DNA of 64,000 bases, taken from positions 868,001 to 932,000 of the forward strand of contig NZ_JACHGJ010000002.1 in the NCBI RefSeq assembly GCF_014207565.1, in the 5' to 3' direction. Positions 18,092-27,122 of the stretch are shown in pieces. The notes beneath the pieces were generated by a model. That model was not told where the DNA came from, searched no databases, and saw only the letters and a list, made by a program, of their open reading frames with translations. Origin of the DNA: Spirochaeta isovalerica (GTDB lineage Bacteria; Spirochaetota; Spirochaetia; DSM-2461). Made by a program: the position numbers and the translations under genes. Position 1 is the first letter of the stretch. Each line of letters opens with the position of its first letter.

Positions 18092-18104
18092 TACTTATAT
18101 AGTA
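18092..18104. promoter_or_regulatory. Candidate GntR operator
   Basis: TACT-TATAT-AGTA is an inverted repeat (4-5-4) located 15 bases upstream of the GntR start. YtrA-type repressors bind AT-rich dyads of this kind over their own promoter. The arms are short, so this is tentative. Confidence 0.45.
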
Positions 18105-18168
18105 CAGTTAAAAAATGAAAAGTCAAGAGAATTCTTTCCCGATTGGTTTTTTCTGTCTCAGCAGCTCA

Positions 18169-18915
18169 TCAATCAAGCAGATCGATCATATTTTTTTTAA
18201 GCCTGTTTATAATCTTCTCTTCCTTCTCGCCTAGCTTTAAGGCCAGCTCCCGATAGATCATCACGATATCATCAGCCCTGGCATCTTTATTTAAAATCCA
18301 GGGTATGCCGGTGGGATTGTCCGTCTCGGCGAAAATACGCTCCGGGGGGATATGTTTCCAGACTTCTGAACCTTTGAAGATATCCGGGCCGATCGTGAAC
18401 CGGGCGCCCTGATCCAGATAGGAGGGTATGAGCTCAAGAGGTCCGGAATACCAGTGAACAACAGACTTTTGAATTCCGTATTCTTTTAATAAATCGAGGA
18501 CTTCCTGTTCCGCCCCTTTTGTATGGATAGAAGGAACGCATTTATATTTTGACGAAAGCTCCAGTTGGGACCTGAATATCTCTCTCTGGCGCGAATCATG
18601 ACTTCTGTCTTCTATCCAGAAAAAGTCCAGTCCCATTTCTCCGGTCAGGGCGCTTCTGCTGAATATCTTTTCCAGCAAATGGAGAGGCCAGGTTTCTGTT
18701 TCAGACCTGGCCGGGTGAATCCCCGGGAGAGCGATAACATTTCTGTGTTTTTCTGCAAGGGCCAACGTCGCGTTGTAACTCTCCCGGTCTATTGAATTGG
18801 CCAGGTAGAGAACACTATCTTGAAGATCATCAGGAGACTGATCTTCAAGATGTATATGAAAATCTATGTAAGCAACTGAATCCAGCTGATTTATTATTTT
18901 TTCTTTTGAGTTCAT
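18169..18915 (-). CDS. TatD-family metal-dependent hydrolase
   Basis: This 248-residue amidohydrolase-fold protein has the expected metal ligands: HxH in DFHIHLED, a glutamate in GEMGLDFFW, His in SIHTKG and VVHWYSG, and Asp in AETDNPTG. Family members are described as metal-dependent DNases; the physiological substrate is not established. The ATG at 18915 is preferred by homology (SVAYIDFHIHL starts the fold); a longer frame to 18978 reads into the promoter. No Shine-Dalgarno sequence precedes it, and a TATTAT at 18923-18928 is placed so that the mRNA would be nearly leaderless. Confidence 0.87.
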   Translation of the reverse strand: MNSKEKIINQLDSVAYIDFHIHLEDQSPDDLQDSVLYLANSIDRESYNATLALAEKHRNVIALPGIHPARSETETWPLHLLEKIFSRSALTGEMGLDFFWIEDRSHDSRQREIFRSQLELSSKYKCVPSIHTKGAEQEVLDLLKEYGIQKSVVHWYSGPLELIPSYLDQGARFTIGPDIFKGSEVWKHIPPERIFAETDNPTGIPWILNKDARADDIVMIYRELALKLGEKEEKIINRLKKNMIDLLD

Positions 18916-18922
18916 CAAAAGT

Positions 18923-19179
18923 ATAATACCGGTATTACGGGGATAGTTACAGAAAAAACAGTGATAATGACTGTTCATGAAAAAAGAAAATCAGAGTTGT
19001 ATTGTATATAAAAGTCTTTATAACATTCTATGGATGTATCATTCTGGTTCCGGGGCTCAGATATTGCTTGAAATCATCTCAGTGACTATCTCTCCTCTTT
19101 TAGAATCATGAACGGTTTTTTTTATTCCCGGAATATTCCATTCCTCCATCATCATTTCACACTTGCAAGCCCTCTCCCG
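18923..19179. other. Intergenic region between divergent hydrolase and dapD genes
   Basis: About 300 bases separate the two starts. The left end holds a -10-like TATTAT for the hydrolase (minus strand). A short inverted repeat, ACAGT-N7-ACTGT, lies at 18958-18974. I looked for a lysine riboswitch ahead of the lysine genes and saw no recognisable L-box sequence. The right end holds the dapD promoter described separately. Confidence 0.5.
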
Positions 19180-19208
19180 TTGACTCTCTTTAACTCTTTA
19201 CCTATCAT
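19180..19208 (+). promoter_or_regulatory. dapD promoter, predicted near-leaderless transcript
   Basis: TTGACT (19180-19185), a 17-base spacer, then TATCAT (19203-19208). The dapD ATG is at 19217, so transcription should start within about two bases of it. No Shine-Dalgarno sequence precedes the ATG. Confidence 0.6.
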
Positions 19209-19216
19209 GAAAAACT

Positions 19217-20434
19217 ATGAAATTTGAAGAGATACTTAAGACACTTAAGTCAGCTGAAAAAGTTGATAAGATCGATATAGTCAAAGGCGGTGAAGTCATC
19301 CACACTGTCCATAACCGGGAAGGCAGCGCCGGAAGTCTGAAAGTCATTGCCAATCTGGTCGATTTCGACAATGGAAACATCGACAGAGCTCTGGCCATGA
19401 AAGGATTGGAACAGTTCGGTGAACATGTGGCTAACGCGGCCGCCCGTCCGGGACAGCACCCCAATGTGGAAATGCTTCAAAGCATCGGTGAGGGGGAGTA
19501 CGTAAAAGCCGTTGTCCATTATAAAGTCCCGTCGGAACTGCGGGAACGGGTTGAGAAATTCACTGCTTTGAAAAAAGAAGGGAAACTCTCTTCCGAGAGA
19601 GACGCCGCCTTGAGAACATTCAATGAGGTCATGGATCTGCTCGAAGCCGGATATCTACGGACAGCTCAGATAATCGATGGGAGATGGCAGGCCAACCAGT
19701 GGGTTAAGAACGGCATTATGCTCGGTTTCCCTCTGGGAAATATCGTTGTATACGGCGGCAGCAATGACATCGCTTTTACCGATAAAGAAACCTTTCCCGT
19801 ACGGAAACTGACGGGAAGGGAAGGGTTCCGCGTCGTACCCCCCGCAGCGGGACTCCGACGGGGAGCCTATGCCGGAGCGGGCTGCGTCTTCATGCCCCCG
19901 GGATACGCCAATGTAGGCGCCCATGTCGGTGCGGGAACCATGGTGGAAAACCTGGCGGGAAGCTGTTCCCAGATCGGACGGGACAGCCATATCAGCGCCG
20001 GTGCCATAATCGGCGGCGTTCTGGATCCCGTGGAAGCCACACCGGTGATTCTGGGAGATCACGTGCTTATGGGCGAGGGATCAGGCGTAACTCAGGGAGC
20101 CAGGCTGGGTGATCTCGTTACGCTTGCTCCGGGAGTTCATATTTCCAAGGCGACGCCTATTCTCGACCCTCTCAATAATGTCGCCTATACGTCGGCGGGC
20201 ACAGCGGAACTGATCACTCATGAAATCGGCGGCGGTATTAAAACGTACAGCACCGGCAGAATCCTGGCGGAAAAGGACGGCTCTTACGGCCCGGAAATCC
20301 CTGCCGGGGCTCTCGTTATCCCTTCCATGTCCGTATCGAGCAGGGGGACTCTGAAACTGACTCCCATGATTGCCAAATATATAACTTCAGCTTCAGAACG
20401 GGCTTATGCTCTGGAAGAAGCTCTGAGAGGATAA
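19217..20434 (+). CDS. dapD: 2,3,4,5-tetrahydropyridine-2,6-dicarboxylate N-succinyltransferase
   Basis: DapD succinylates tetrahydrodipicolinate in the succinylase route to diaminopimelate and lysine. The 405-residue protein has an alpha-helical N-terminal part (to about 140) and a left-handed beta-helix (GAYAGAGCVFMPPGYANVGAHVGAGTMVE, then SQIGRDSHISAGAIIGG) that carries the acyl-CoA site; it is longer than the roughly 275-residue E. coli enzyme, mainly at the N-terminus. It heads an operon with the aminotransferase, lysA and dapE, supplying the peptidoglycan cross-linker as well as lysine. An upstream ATG at 19207 is out of frame and soon stops. Confidence 0.9.
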   Translation: MKFEEILKTLKSAEKVDKIDIVKGGEVIHTVHNREGSAGSLKVIANLVDFDNGNIDRALAMKGLEQFGEHVANAAARPGQHPNVEMLQSIGEGEYVKAVVHYKVPSELRERVEKFTALKKEGKLSSERDAALRTFNEVMDLLEAGYLRTAQIIDGRWQANQWVKNGIMLGFPLGNIVVYGGSNDIAFTDKETFPVRKLTGREGFRVVPPAAGLRRGAYAGAGCVFMPPGYANVGAHVGAGTMVENLAGSCSQIGRDSHISAGAIIGGVLDPVEATPVILGDHVLMGEGSGVTQGARLGDLVTLAPGVHISKATPILDPLNNVAYTSAGTAELITHEIGGGIKTYSTGRILAEKDGSYGPEIPAGALVIPSMSVSSRGTLKLTPMIAKYITSASERAYALEEALRG

Positions 20435-20437
20435 GCC

Positions 20438-21574
20438 GTGAAACCGAAGAGTACTTTCGCCGGAGTGGAAATCTCTGAAATCCGGAAGATGAATGCCCTG
20501 GCCGGCCGTGACACAATCAATCTCGGCATCGGGCAGCTCCCCGACGATCTGCCGCTTGCCCTCAGGGAAAAAGGGCTTGAAGCCTTCGCGCAGGGGCAGA
20601 CACGCTATACCTCAAATCAGGGAAACCTGGAGCTGAGGAAGCTCATAGCCGCTTATCATTCACAAAAGAACGGCCGTAACTACTCGGCCGATCAGGTTAT
20701 CGTAACCAATGGAGCGGAAGGGGCGCTGTGGAACATTTATTCGGTATATCTGGACCGCGATGAGGAAGTCCTTATTCCGGAAATCGCCTTTTCCGTCTAT
20801 CAGACTATTGCGGAGCTTCACGGAGGAAAGGCCGTAACATATAAATTGAATAAGGATTTTTCTATCGATCTGGCCGATCTGGAAAGGAAAATCAACGGTA
20901 AAACAAAGTTTATTGTCATTAACAGTCCCAATAATCCGACAGGAGCCGTTCTCACCTCTGAGCAGGTGAGCGCTGTAACGGAAATTGCCGAAAGAAAAGG
21001 GATTTATATCATCTCCGATGAGATTTACAGCGAACTCTTTTTCGGAGAAAAACAGCCATCCAGCCCTATGGAGTATTCCGACCGGGTCCTCACAGTTGAC
21101 GGTATATCGAAAAGAGCTGCTGCCACGGGTTTGCGAATCGGCTGGACGATATGCCCCGAAGAGATTGCCAAACCCATGATAGTCGCTAACCAGTATGTGA
21201 CCACCTGCGCCTCTTCCGTTTCCCAGTATGCGGCGATTGCCTCTCTCGACGGTTCTACCGATGATTTTGTGAAGCGTATCCGCGAAGAGCTCCGGGAAAA
21301 AGGGGAATACGCCTGGAAAACTCTTAAAAGCATCAAAGGCATTCATGTGGAAAAGCCCGAAGGCGCTTTTTATATCTTTCCCGATATCTCGGCATTCGAT
21401 ACTTCGCGGGAAGTCGCCCTGCGCATCCTCGATGAAGTGGATGTTCTGACTATTCCGGGACTGGCTTTCGGCGAGAGAGGCAGGAATCACATCAGGATTT
21501 CCTTTGCGGTCGATTTCGACAGATTGAAAGAAGCACTCAGCCGGATAAAACACCTTTTTGAGAATTGGGAATAA
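20438..21574 (+). CDS. PLP aminotransferase, probable N-succinyldiaminopimelate aminotransferase
   Basis: This 378-residue class I/II fold-type I aminotransferase shows NSPNNPTGAVLT, the aspartate in IYIISDEIYSELFF and the PLP lysine in DGISKRAAATGLRIGW. Sitting three bases after dapD and just before lysA and dapE, it is very probably the DapC-type enzyme that transaminates N-succinyl-2-amino-6-ketopimelate. The enzyme family is promiscuous, so a broader aspartate-type specificity cannot be excluded. It begins with GTG (20438); GAGAGGA lies about four to ten bases upstream, inside the dapD end. Confidence 0.87.
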   Translation: MKPKSTFAGVEISEIRKMNALAGRDTINLGIGQLPDDLPLALREKGLEAFAQGQTRYTSNQGNLELRKLIAAYHSQKNGRNYSADQVIVTNGAEGALWNIYSVYLDRDEEVLIPEIAFSVYQTIAELHGGKAVTYKLNKDFSIDLADLERKINGKTKFIVINSPNNPTGAVLTSEQVSAVTEIAERKGIYIISDEIYSELFFGEKQPSSPMEYSDRVLTVDGISKRAAATGLRIGWTICPEEIAKPMIVANQYVTTCASSVSQYAAIASLDGSTDDFVKRIREELREKGEYAWKTLKSIKGIHVEKPEGAFYIFPDISAFDTSREVALRILDEVDVLTIPGLAFGERGRNHIRISFAVDFDRLKEALSRIKHLFENWE

Positions 21575-21587
21575 TTCAGGAGCGATT

Positions 21588-22883
21588 ATGAAAGTAGAAG
21601 ATATAAGCCGTCACTTTTCCATGGACGGAGGCCGATTGACCGTCTCGGGACTCGATGCGGTATCCCTGGCTGAAGAGATCGGGACACCCCTTTTCCTTTA
21701 TGACGGAGAGACCATCAAGGAGAGATATTCCTATCTCAGGGAGAATCTTCCTGCGGAAGTTGATATCTTCTACGCCATGAAAGCCAACCCCAACATCGCT
21801 GTGGTCAAACAGCTTGTCAATTTAGGAGCCGGAGTGGAAGTGGCCTCGGAAGGCGAGCTCTATGCCTGCCGGAAAATCGGAGCCGATCCGAAGAGCATCG
21901 TCTTCGCCGGTCCCTCCAAGACTGACGGCGATATCGCCATGGCTGTGGAAATGGGTATTTATGCCATCAATGCGGAGAGCGTAGGAGAGATCAAACGGAT
22001 TAACCGGGTCGCCGCTTCTCTGGGAAAAGTGATGGATGTGGAACTGCGTATCAACCCCGAGTTCGAAGTGGACGGCGCTGCGGTGAATATGGGCGGCGGT
22101 TCCAAGAAATTCGGTATTGATTCGGAATCTGTCGACGCGGCTATCGAAGAAGTCTCATCGCTATCGAATATCCGCCTTCAGGGAATTCATATCTTCGCCG
22201 GTACGGGCATACAGAACAGTCGGGGATTCCTGAGCAATCTGGAGAACTGCTTCCGCCTGGCCGGCGAGATCAACGAAAAACATTTCAAAGTCCTCTCCAT
22301 TGATTTCGGCGGCGGTATCGGCATTCCCTATTCCGATAGGGACAGCGGGCTCAGCATAGAAGGAATCAGCAGTAAAATTACGGAACTTATCGATAAATAC
22401 CCCTTTATCCGTGAGAACGGCACCAGGCTGATCGCTGAGCCGGGGCGATATCTGGTCGGACAGTGCGGCATTTATATCACTGAAGTGATCGACAGGAAAT
22501 CCTCCCGGGGAAAAGAGTATCTTCTGGCGGACGGGGGCGCCCAGCATCTGCTGCGCCCCGCGCTTATCGGAACAGCCCATCCCACCTTTAACATTTCACG
22601 GGAGCAGAAGAATTTCCGCCAGTTCGATGTGGGAGGCAGCCTCTGTACTTCCATTGATTTCCTGGGGAAGGATCTCGCTCTCCCATCAGAAAGCCAAACC
22701 GGTGATCTGCTGGGAGTTTTCTGCTCCGGCGCTTATGGCTATACGGAGAGTATGCCTCTTTTCCTGAGTCATGATGTCGCTCCCGAGGTTCTCGTTCTCG
22801 GGGGTAAAGCCCATGTCGTACGCCCCCGGATCGAAATCAGAAAACTGATTGATGACATGACCATTCCCGGAGAGCTCTTATGA
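21588..22883 (+). CDS. lysA: Diaminopimelate decarboxylase
   Basis: LysA decarboxylates meso-diaminopimelate to L-lysine. The 431-residue protein has the alanine-racemase-type barrel with PLP lysine in DIFYAMKANPN, the phosphate-binding SIDFGGGIGIPY, the RLIAEPGRYLV segment and the C-terminal GVFCSGAYGYTESM. The ATG at 21588 is chosen because AGGAG lies six bases upstream; an in-frame TTG at 21558 lies inside the preceding gene. Its stop overlaps the dapE start by four bases. Confidence 0.94.
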   Translation: MKVEDISRHFSMDGGRLTVSGLDAVSLAEEIGTPLFLYDGETIKERYSYLRENLPAEVDIFYAMKANPNIAVVKQLVNLGAGVEVASEGELYACRKIGADPKSIVFAGPSKTDGDIAMAVEMGIYAINAESVGEIKRINRVAASLGKVMDVELRINPEFEVDGAAVNMGGGSKKFGIDSESVDAAIEEVSSLSNIRLQGIHIFAGTGIQNSRGFLSNLENCFRLAGEINEKHFKVLSIDFGGGIGIPYSDRDSGLSIEGISSKITELIDKYPFIRENGTRLIAEPGRYLVGQCGIYITEVIDRKSSRGKEYLLADGGAQHLLRPALIGTAHPTFNISREQKNFRQFDVGGSLCTSIDFLGKDLALPSESQTGDLLGVFCSGAYGYTESMPLFLSHDVAPEVLVLGGKAHVVRPRIEIRKLIDDMTIPGELL

Positions 22884-23932
22884 TTAATATCAGGGCTGAA
22901 TTACCTGAAATTCTGAAAGAGCTGATTGCTGTTGAAAGCGTCACTGGGGAAGAAAAAGAGATCTGTGATATTCTGGAAAAGACCATGGCTCCCTTTGATG
23001 GAACTCTGATCCGCGAAGAAAATTCACTTGTTTTCCATCTGGACCGGGGTAAAGAGAAGCGGATCGCCCTGATCGGCCATATCGATACGGTGCCTCTGGG
23101 GAACAGCACGACCGAAGCCTATGAAAAAGACTCCATGCTTTTCGGAAGAGGGGCCTGTGATATGAAAGCCGGTCTGGCCGTTATGTTGAAAATCATCAGC
23201 GATGAATCGATAGGCGCCATCTCTCTCTCCCATAATCTCTCATTTTACTTCTATTCGGGGGAAGAAGGTCCTGTTCCCAACGGAATCAACACTCTCCTGG
23301 ACCGCGGTCATTTCAAGAATGTGGATTTCGCCTTTATTCTGGAACCTACCGAGTCTCGCTATTCCGTAGGCTGCCTGGGTTCTCTGGCGGTGAAAAAAGA
23401 AGTGTTCGGCGTTTCGGCCCACAGCGCCAACCCGAGGACCGGAGAAAACGCTCTTAACAAATCTCTGCAAATCTACGAAAAGATCCGGGAGATGGATGGT
23501 ATCATCGGTTCCGACCGCACTCTGGACGGACTTCTCTATTATGAAACAGTCAATGTAACGGCTCTCAATACTTTCAATGCCTTCAATGTGCTGCCGCCCC
23601 GCGCGGAGCTTATGATCAATTACCGCTTCAGTCCCGAGCGCAGTCTGGAAGAGGCAAAGGAGTTGCTGTTTGCCTCCATCGGAGCTGAGAACACTGTCAT
23701 TGTCGACGAAGCTGATTCCTCCTATGCCGGAGAGGGAATCGATCATTATCTCATGGAGGGAATTGACCGGGAAATCATGCAGGCCTGGACCGATATCGCC
23801 CAGCTCAACGCTGCCGGCATTCCCTCCATCAATTTCGGTCCCGGTTCCATCCGCCATGCCCATAAGCCCGATGAGCATATCAATCTGAAGGATTTTTCCG
23901 ATTTTTACAAATCCATGATTTTTCATCTATAA
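22880..23932 (+). CDS. dapE: Succinyl-diaminopimelate desuccinylase-like M20 peptidase
   Basis: This 350-residue M20-family metallohydrolase shows the two-zinc site: IGHIDTVPLG, GACDMKAGLAVML (bridging Asp) and YSGEEGPVPNG (catalytic Glu-Glu). The dimerisation domain lies in the middle (about 170-280). In an operon after dapD, the aminotransferase and lysA, it should remove the succinyl group to give LL-diaminopimelate. Acetyl-ornithine or other M20 deacylases look similar; the neighbours decide the call. dapF is not in the window. Confidence 0.89.
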   Translation: MINIRAELPEILKELIAVESVTGEEKEICDILEKTMAPFDGTLIREENSLVFHLDRGKEKRIALIGHIDTVPLGNSTTEAYEKDSMLFGRGACDMKAGLAVMLKIISDESIGAISLSHNLSFYFYSGEEGPVPNGINTLLDRGHFKNVDFAFILEPTESRYSVGCLGSLAVKKEVFGVSAHSANPRTGENALNKSLQIYEKIREMDGIIGSDRTLDGLLYYETVNVTALNTFNAFNVLPPRAELMINYRFSPERSLEEAKELLFASIGAENTVIVDEADSSYAGEGIDHYLMEGIDREIMQAWTDIAQLNAAGIPSINFGPGSIRHAHKPDEHINLKDFSDFYKSMIFHL

Positions 23933-23939
23933 TGGAGAT

Positions 23940-24923
23940 ATGTTGAGAATATTTAGACCTCAGGTTTATCAGGGACCGCGCCGGTTCACTCACAGCAAAG
24001 GCTATTTCGAAGGGTGGTATTACAAGTTCGTAACAGAAGAGAACAGGTCCCTCGCTCTCATCCCGGGAATATCTCTCGGGAAAAAGGAATCAAAAGCCTT
24101 CATACAGATCATTGACGGAAAAGACGGATCTACCGAATATTGTTCATTTCCTTTACATGAACTGAACATTTCCTACGATCCCTTTTCTGTAGAGATAGGG
24201 GGAAACCGTTTTTCACTGGAGGAAGTCAGTTTATCGGATAATCTTCCTGTATCCGGCCGTGTTTCGCTGATTGATCCCGGATTCTATCCCGTCAGCCTTC
24301 TTCGCCCCGGCATCATGGGATGGTACCGCTATGTCCCTTTTATGGAGTGCTATCACGGTGTCGTCAGTACAGGTCACAGGCTCTCGGGAAAAATCGTCAA
24401 GGGAGATGAGGTCATCGATCTCAATAGCGGTTCCGGGTATATCGAAAAAGACTGGGGCACTTCATTTCCCACCTCCTATATATGGATGCAGACAAACAGT
24501 TTCTCCAAACCCCGTACTTCATTCATGCTCTCTCTTGCCCGCATCCCCTGGTTCGGATCGTGGTTCCGCGGCTTTCTGGGCTTCTTTATCCATGAGGGAG
24601 AGGTTATAACGTTCTCAACCTATACCGGCTCACGTCTGGAAGTACACAATATCGAAAATGAAAAAGTCTCTATGACCATAAGAGGCAGAGGACGTGGGAG
24701 ACGCGGCCGGCTGAAAAAAGGTGATCGGCTGGTTATCTCTGCATCGAGAAAAGCGGCCGGCGAGTTGAAAGCTCCGGTTATCGGTTCCATGGACAGAAGG
24801 ATCAGTGAAAGCATCGACGGGATGATCAACCTGAAGTTCTATCGGGGCGAACAGCTTGTTTTTCATGAGCAGTCGCCATGCAGCGGCCTGGAAATTGTCG
24901 GAGACCGAGAAGAGCTCCTCTGA
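23940..24923 (+). CDS. Tocopherol-cyclase-like protein
   Basis: This 327-residue protein is of the tocopherol cyclase family: it starts FRPQVYQGPRRFTHSKGYFEGWYYKFV and later has GYIEKDWGTSFPTSYIWMQTNSF, both family hallmarks. In plants and cyanobacteria the family forms the chromanol ring, but many bacteria without tocopherols carry a homologue of unknown role; no other tocopherol gene is nearby. The start is ATG at 23940, seven bases after dapE, with GGAG very close; a TTG at 23943 is an alternative. It probably rides on the dap operon transcript. Its stop abuts the convergent FHA gene. Confidence 0.85.
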   Translation: MLRIFRPQVYQGPRRFTHSKGYFEGWYYKFVTEENRSLALIPGISLGKKESKAFIQIIDGKDGSTEYCSFPLHELNISYDPFSVEIGGNRFSLEEVSLSDNLPVSGRVSLIDPGFYPVSLLRPGIMGWYRYVPFMECYHGVVSTGHRLSGKIVKGDEVIDLNSGSGYIEKDWGTSFPTSYIWMQTNSFSKPRTSFMLSLARIPWFGSWFRGFLGFFIHEGEVITFSTYTGSRLEVHNIENEKVSMTIRGRGRGRRGRLKKGDRLVISASRKAAGELKAPVIGSMDRRISESIDGMINLKFYRGEQLVFHEQSPCSGLEIVGDREELL

Positions 24924-25259
24924 TCAGCTTATGGTGATTTCCGTTTTGCCAATACGTATGACATCGCCCCGTCTCAGCCGTTTCTGTTCATTGGGTCTGA
25001 GAGGGTTATTGTTCACATAAGTGGCATTGGTGCTGCCGAGATCCTTGATATAGGCGACTTTGGAAATAAACTCGATCATGGCGTGGCGTCTGGAAACAAG
25101 AGGATCGTCAATCTGCAGCTTGCATGATTTGTCCCTGCCGATCAGAATTGTTTTGTTGATGCGTATGCTGCTCGTATCGGTGCGCAGCCTCAAATGGCCG
25201 TCATCCTTTTTGCTTATGGCTTTTCCTTTGTTGCTGCGCTTGTAAACCGTTTCTTCCAT
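24924..25259 (-). CDS. FHA-domain protein
   Basis: This 111-residue protein is almost entirely a forkhead-associated domain: ILIGRDKSCKLQIDDPLVSRRHAMIEF and the DLGSTNATYVNN turn carry the phosphothreonine-binding residues Arg, Ser, Arg-His and Asn. The N-terminal 30 residues are basic. It lies divergent from a Ser/Thr protein kinase gene and is a likely phospho-reader for it. The ATG at 25259 is chosen over one at 25343, which would overlap the kinase start; a promoter sits exactly where a leaderless mRNA from 25259 would need it. Confidence 0.9.
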   Translation of the reverse strand: MEETVYKRSNKGKAISKKDDGHLRLRTDTSSIRINKTILIGRDKSCKLQIDDPLVSRRHAMIEFISKVAYIKDLGSTNATYVNNNPLRPNEQKRLRRGDVIRIGKTEITIS

Positions 25260-25265
25260 CTTTAC

Positions 25266-25294
25266 ATTATGCCCTGAAATGTTGAGCTTGTCTA
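25266..25294 (-). promoter_or_regulatory. FHA-gene promoter, predicted leaderless transcript
   Basis: On the minus strand, TAGACA (25294-25289), a 17-base spacer and CATAAT (25271-25266) place the transcription start on the A of the ATG at 25259. There is no Shine-Dalgarno sequence. Confidence 0.6.
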
Positions 25295-25336
25295 ACCTGG
25301 GCAATCTGTTATCATAGGGTATCAGACGGAGGCTCA

Positions 25337-27082
25337 GTGTCAAAAATACCGGACAAAGTCGGAAAATACAAAATACTCTCGCAGATCGGGAAAGGGGGGA
25401 TGGGGGTTGTCTATTCGGCCGAACACCCCACTCTCAAACGGAAAATCATCTTGAAAAAACTGACGATCCGCGATAAGGAGTTCCGGGAGAGGTTCAGGCT
25501 CGAAGCGGATATGATGATGGACCTGCGCAGCGATTATATCGTCGATATGTACGACCACTTCCGCGAGGGGAGTTCCTGGTATATCGCCATGGAATATATA
25601 GAAGGCATGTCTCTCGATGAACTGATAAAAAGGGAAGGCCCTCCGGATCTGTCCGTTCTATTTTACATCATGCTCTGCACGGCGAAAGCCCTTGAGTATA
25701 TCCACGCCAGAGGCATTGTACACAGGGATATCAAACCCTCGAATATCTATATCTCCCGCAAGGGGGACGTGAAACTCGGGGATTTCGGTATAGCCTCATC
25801 CTCGCTGAAGGACGTGAGCATCACCGATTCGGGAACAGCAATGGGAACTCCCGCCTACATGGCTCCCGAACAGTTTGATGACAGCTCAACAGTGGGGATT
25901 AAAGCTGATCTTTTCTCTTTCGGCGTTACGTTCTATGAAGCGCTCAATGGTGCAAAACCCTTCCGGTCCGAAAGATACACAGAGTTGAAAAAAGAGATCC
26001 GCCGGGGAAAATACGTTCCTTTTAAAAATTACAGGAAGGACGTGAGCGGCGATGTGATCCGGCTCATGCGGCGCTGTCTCAGGATCCGGCCCTTTTTCCG
26101 GCCCCGAAACGCCGGCGAAGTAAGGAAAATTCTGGAGAGGCAGTTCCGGAAAAAAACGAATACCCTTGTGAGAGACGAGCTGGCTTTTCTTGTGACTTCC
26201 GGTAAGCCGGAAATGAAAAAGACGAAGCAGCTGACGGAAATGGTCCTCCAAACAGGGCGGAAATTCATGCCGGCCTATGTTATTCCTCTTTTTTTTATTA
26301 TGACACTTTCACTTCTGGCTCTAACAGCAGGATACTATCTGGGAGGCCGCTTCGGCTTGCTCCGCATCTCGCTTATTCCGGCTGAACAGGATAGCTCTTA
26401 TACTCTTTATCCGCACAATTCGGAGAGGGAACTGGATGGTTTTTTTTCATCCAAAGGTAAGAAAAGTCTCTTTCTGAAAGAGGGGAGCTATCGGGTTAGG
26501 GTCGAGAGCGGATCGACAGTGCTATGGAGATCTGTTTATGTCACACCGTTCGTCAAAAACCGAAATCCCATGGAACTGGCAATTCTGGCCGCGCCGCCCG
26601 AAGGTTTGCCTCTGGATATCGAGTTATCGGTTCGGGACCGGTTTTCCGGTGCCGATTTATCGGGGGAAACAGATATTTTTATCGGTCAGGAGGAATCCTG
26701 GGTTCTCTTCAACTCTTCCAGGAGAGAGGGGCTGAGAACAGGCGAATCATTTCATTTGAAATTCGCAAGAGAAGGGTATCTTGAGGAAAAGTATTTTCTG
26801 ACGCCCCGGTATGATCAGATCCTTATAGACTTGAATGTACTGATGACGCCTCTTCCCGCTACTCTGTCTATCGATATTCCTGTGGGCGATCTCAGAATCA
26901 ACGGAAAAAAGGAGTATTTTTCCCCCCGGTCTATGTCCTTTGAAAAAATCCCCGGCGAAAGAGAGACGAACCTTCAGCTGGACCTCCTTCCCGGCAAGTA
27001 TTTTATTACCCTGGAAGGGCCGGAAGGATCCATTGAGAAGGAGGTAAGTCTCAAGAGTGGAGGAAATTATAATTTCCCATAA
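25337..27082 (+). CDS. Membrane-anchored serine/threonine protein kinase
   Basis: Residues 10-265 form a complete Hanks-type kinase: glycine loop IGKGGMGVVY, catalytic IVHRDIKPSNIY, DFG in KLGDFGIAS and APE in GTPAYMAPEQF. A membrane helix follows (about 316-336), then an extracytoplasmic C-terminal half of about 240 residues of beta-rich short repeats, including a late segment (LPATLSIDIPVGDLRINGKKEYF) that resembles PEGA-type domains. The GTG start (25337) has ACGGAGG upstream. Divergent from an FHA gene and followed by a hybrid kinase, it forms a signalling cluster; its ligand and targets are unknown. Confidence 0.9.
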   Translation: MSKIPDKVGKYKILSQIGKGGMGVVYSAEHPTLKRKIILKKLTIRDKEFRERFRLEADMMMDLRSDYIVDMYDHFREGSSWYIAMEYIEGMSLDELIKREGPPDLSVLFYIMLCTAKALEYIHARGIVHRDIKPSNIYISRKGDVKLGDFGIASSSLKDVSITDSGTAMGTPAYMAPEQFDDSSTVGIKADLFSFGVTFYEALNGAKPFRSERYTELKKEIRRGKYVPFKNYRKDVSGDVIRLMRRCLRIRPFFRPRNAGEVRKILERQFRKKTNTLVRDELAFLVTSGKPEMKKTKQLTEMVLQTGRKFMPAYVIPLFFIMTLSLLALTAGYYLGGRFGLLRISLIPAEQDSSYTLYPHNSERELDGFFSSKGKKSLFLKEGSYRVRVESGSTVLWRSVYVTPFVKNRNPMELAILAAPPEGLPLDIELSVRDRFSGADLSGETDIFIGQEESWVLFNSSRREGLRTGESFHLKFAREGYLEEKYFLTPRYDQILIDLNVLMTPLPATLSIDIPVGDLRINGKKEYFSPRSMSFEKIPGERETNLQLDLLPGKYFITLEGPEGSIEKEVSLKSGGNYNFP

Positions 27083-27087
27083 AAAAA

Positions 27088-27116
27088 TTGAAATAGTAAA
27101 TATTAAATCTTAGTAT
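27088..27116 (+). promoter_or_regulatory. Hybrid-kinase promoter, predicted leaderless transcript
   Basis: TTGAAA (27088-27093), a 17-base spacer and TAGTAT (27111-27116). Six bases later comes the ATG at 27123, where transcription should start. No ribosome-binding site is visible in this AT-rich stretch. Confidence 0.55.
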
Positions 27117-27122
27117 TGAATT

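Noticed and set aside
19016-19216. Possible lysine riboswitch before dapD
   Set aside because: No L-box consensus or terminator/antiterminator pair was seen; a promoter at the start codon leaves no room for a leader.
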